A stretch of DNA of 64,000 bases. It comes from Kistimonas sp964291485. Lineage in GTDB: Bacteria; Pseudomonadota; Gammaproteobacteria; Pseudomonadales; Endozoicomonadaceae. Below the pieces are notes generated by a model, which did no database searches, had not been told where the DNA came from, and worked only from the letters and a program-made list of their open reading frames with translations. The position numbers and the translations under genes were made by a program. Below, piece by piece: positions 62,787 to 64,000 of this stretch. The stretch lies in the NCBI GenBank assembly GCA_964291485.2, contig OZ220224.1:1054001-1118000 (forward strand). The letters are read 5' to 3'. Numbering within the stretch: the stretch's first letter is position 1; every line of letters begins with the position of its first letter.

Positions 62787-63296
62787 TCAGGAAGATTGTT
62801 CAATCGTTTCGAAGAGATAGCCGTTGTTGAGACAGTGCTCCAGCCAGTCCGCCAGGAACAGGTTAAGCTGCTCTTTTTCATCGGGGTGATACATCAACGT
62901 GTTGGGGTAGTTATAGCGGGGTTTGAAGTCGCGCTGGCGCTGGGAACTGATGACTTCGGCCATGCGGACATCATGATAAAGGCGCACCTGCATTTTCTGG
63001 CAGGGCAGCCAGTTGAACCGGTTGTCCTGGGTAATATCCATGACAGTGGTGTAACGGCTGCGACTGGTTATCTGGAAACGAACCGAACAGGTTTGCCCGT
63101 GGAAAGAAAAACCAATCATCCACTCATCCGAAGCATTACCGGCGATCAGTTTCATCAACCGAATATAGTTCATCTCGCACAGCACCTGCTGCCTCACCAA
63201 GTTCACCTGGTAAGGTTTGCGGTGGTGTGAAAGCTGACCTATGGTTGCCAATCCGGTTACGCTCCTGTGTCCTTGGTTGTGCAATGTGCGCTGCAC
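62787..63296 (-). CDS. yqiB: DUF1249 protein, YqiB-like
   Basis: A protein of up to 169 residues. From YQVNLVRQQVLCEMNYIRLM onward it follows DUF1249 (E. coli YqiB, about 140 residues): a region around FQITSRSRYTTVMDITQ, MQVRLYHDVRMAEVI and a C-terminal ADWLEHCLNNGYLFE. The first 28 residues before this are probably not all translated. Function unknown; its place next to cpdA is widely conserved. Confidence 0.85.
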   Translation of the reverse strand: MQRTLHNQGHRSVTGLATIGQLSHHRKPYQVNLVRQQVLCEMNYIRLMKLIAGNASDEWMIGFSFHGQTCSVRFQITSRSRYTTVMDITQDNRFNWLPCQKMQVRLYHDVRMAEVISSQRQRDFKPRYNYPNTLMYHPDEKEQLNLFLADWLEHCLNNGYLFETIEQSS

Positions 63297-63387
63297 GAAT
63301 AACGTCTGTTTCAGGTCAAGTATAGTCAGGTGAAACTATCACTTTTTGATTGAAAAAAAACACGGCTGTGCTAATTGGAGAGGTTTT

Positions 63388-63432
63388 TGATTCTGTCAAA
63401 CCCCAAAAGTTTTTGGAAATTTGACAGAATCA
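63388..63432. other. Extended inverted repeat downstream of thiC
   Basis: Outer arms of 13 nt (TGATTCTGTCAAA / TTTGACAGAATCA) enclose a second pair (CCAAAA / TTTTGG), so almost the whole 45 nt can fold as one long hairpin. It lies 15 nt past the thiC stop and 91 nt before the yqiB start. Neither strand shows a U-run directly after the stem. It may protect or terminate the thiC mRNA; this is inferred. Confidence 0.55.
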
Positions 63433-63447
63433 GTGGCAAAAAGGTTT

Positions 63448-64000
63448 TTACGCCTTGCTGTACAGCTCACTGCCTGAGGCACGGAATGCTTCTGCCTGCT
63501 CCTTCATACCGGAATCCAGCGCCTTGTTGACTGCAAGGTTGTTCTGAGCCGCATACTCCCGTACTTCGTGTGTGATTTTCATGGAGCAGAATTTCGGACC
63601 ACACATGGAGCAGAAATGAGCGACTTTTGCGCCTTCCTGCGGCAAGGTCTGATCGTGGAATTGACGGGCGCGATCCGGATCCAGCCCCAGGTTGAACTGG
63701 TCTTCCCAGCGGAATTCGAATCTTGCTTTTGATAGTGCATCATCTCGTACCTGTGCACCCGGATGACCTTTTGCCAGGTCGGCCGCATGTGCAGCAATCT
63801 TGTACGTAATCAAACCTTCTTTGACATCGTCTTTATCCGGCAGCCCAAGGTGTTCCTTGGGGGTGACATAGCACAGCATTGCACAGCCAAACCAGCCGAT
63901 CATCGCGGCACCAATGCCTGACGTGAAGTGGTCATAACCCGGTGCAATATCGGTTGTCAGCGGGCCCAGTGTGTAGAATGGTGCTTCATCACACTCTGCG
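63448..64000 (-). CDS. thiC: Phosphomethylpyrimidine synthase (ThiC), C-terminal part
   Basis: Radical-SAM enzyme that converts aminoimidazole ribotide to HMP phosphate in thiamine synthesis. About 183 C-terminal residues are present and the frame is open to the right edge, so the gene continues outside. Seen: LGPLTTDIAPGYDHFTSGIG, CYVTPKEHLGLP, KIAAHAADLAKGHPGA, and the C-terminal [4Fe-4S] motif HFCSMCGPKFCSM. A thiamine riboswitch would be expected beyond the window. Confidence 0.97.
   Translation of the reverse strand, partial: AECDEAPFYTLGPLTTDIAPGYDHFTSGIGAAMIGWFGCAMLCYVTPKEHLGLPDKDDVKEGLITYKIAAHAADLAKGHPGAQVRDDALSKARFEFRWEDQFNLGLDPDRARQFHDQTLPQEGAKVAHFCSMCGPKFCSMKITHEVREYAAQNNLAVNKALDSGMKEQAEAFRASGSELYSKA

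Noticed and set aside
1..64000. Toxin–antitoxin, restriction or phage-defence island
   Set aside because: Apart from the uncharacterised methyltransferase-like paralogs no defence, toxin, integrase or phage genes were recognised, and no restriction partner lies beside them.

Overview
The window looks like the chromosome of a gammaproteobacterium of the Oceanospirillales/Pseudomonadales kind. The conserved blocks (rppH–ptsP–NRDE–tauE–lgt–thyA, yqiB–cpdA–thiC, rlmI, dgt, tcdA) and their protein sequences are gammaproteobacterial. The repeat-rich, effector-like genes at the left end would fit a host-associated lineage such as Endozoicomonadaceae; that placement is an inference. No rRNA, tRNA, CRISPR array or intact mobile element was seen.

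Layout. (1) 1–4.6 kb is an accessory region: two full-length, related, methyltransferase-like proteins and the start of a probable third, all on the minus strand, with an array of 24 heptanucleotide repeats just upstream of the third and a decayed IS5-type transposase between the first two. (2) 4.6–12.7 kb holds amino-acid and guanidino-compound genes: a D-arginine-dehydrogenase-like flavoprotein, a creatininase, a BCCT transporter, a LysR regulator divergent from a PACE efflux protein, a tandem pair of small membrane proteins and an agmatinase-family ureohydrolase. (3) 12.8–17.7 kb carries envelope-glycan functions on the minus strand: a GT9 glycosyltransferase, a PAP2–GtrA fusion, an ArnT-like glycosyltransferase and an isoprenylcysteine-methyltransferase-like protein. 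(4) 17.8–23.6 kb is a two-component system followed by an RND efflux adaptor and permease. (5) 23.7–33.6 kb is mixed: a DUF4344 metallopeptidase-like protein, tcdA convergent with a CsdA–CsdE fusion, dgt, a patatin-like phospholipase, an alpha/beta hydrolase, and DUF4124 and OmpA envelope proteins.

(6) 33.9–44.9 kb is the outstanding locus: an apparently complete acyclic-terpene-utilisation (atu) operon on the minus strand, in the order atuA, B, C, D, E, F, a TetR gene (atuR-like) and an atuG-like dehydrogenase, with an AraC-type gene upstream. It would carry citronellol/geraniol-derived acyl-CoAs through citronellyl-CoA dehydrogenation, biotin-dependent geranyl-CoA carboxylation and hydration. 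A palindrome lies between a plausible -35 and -10 just upstream of atuA and is a natural candidate operator for the co-transcribed TetR protein.

(7) 45–64 kb is mostly housekeeping: a GcvR-like ACT protein, rlmI, a HAD phosphatase, rppH, ptsP, an NRDE protein, a TauE/SafE permease, lgt, thyA, a Na/Pi cotransporter, an M20 peptidase, a DAACS symporter, a ybfF-like esterase, cpdA, yqiB and the C-terminal part of thiC, which runs off the right edge. Several intergenic gaps end in strong hairpins that look like terminators.
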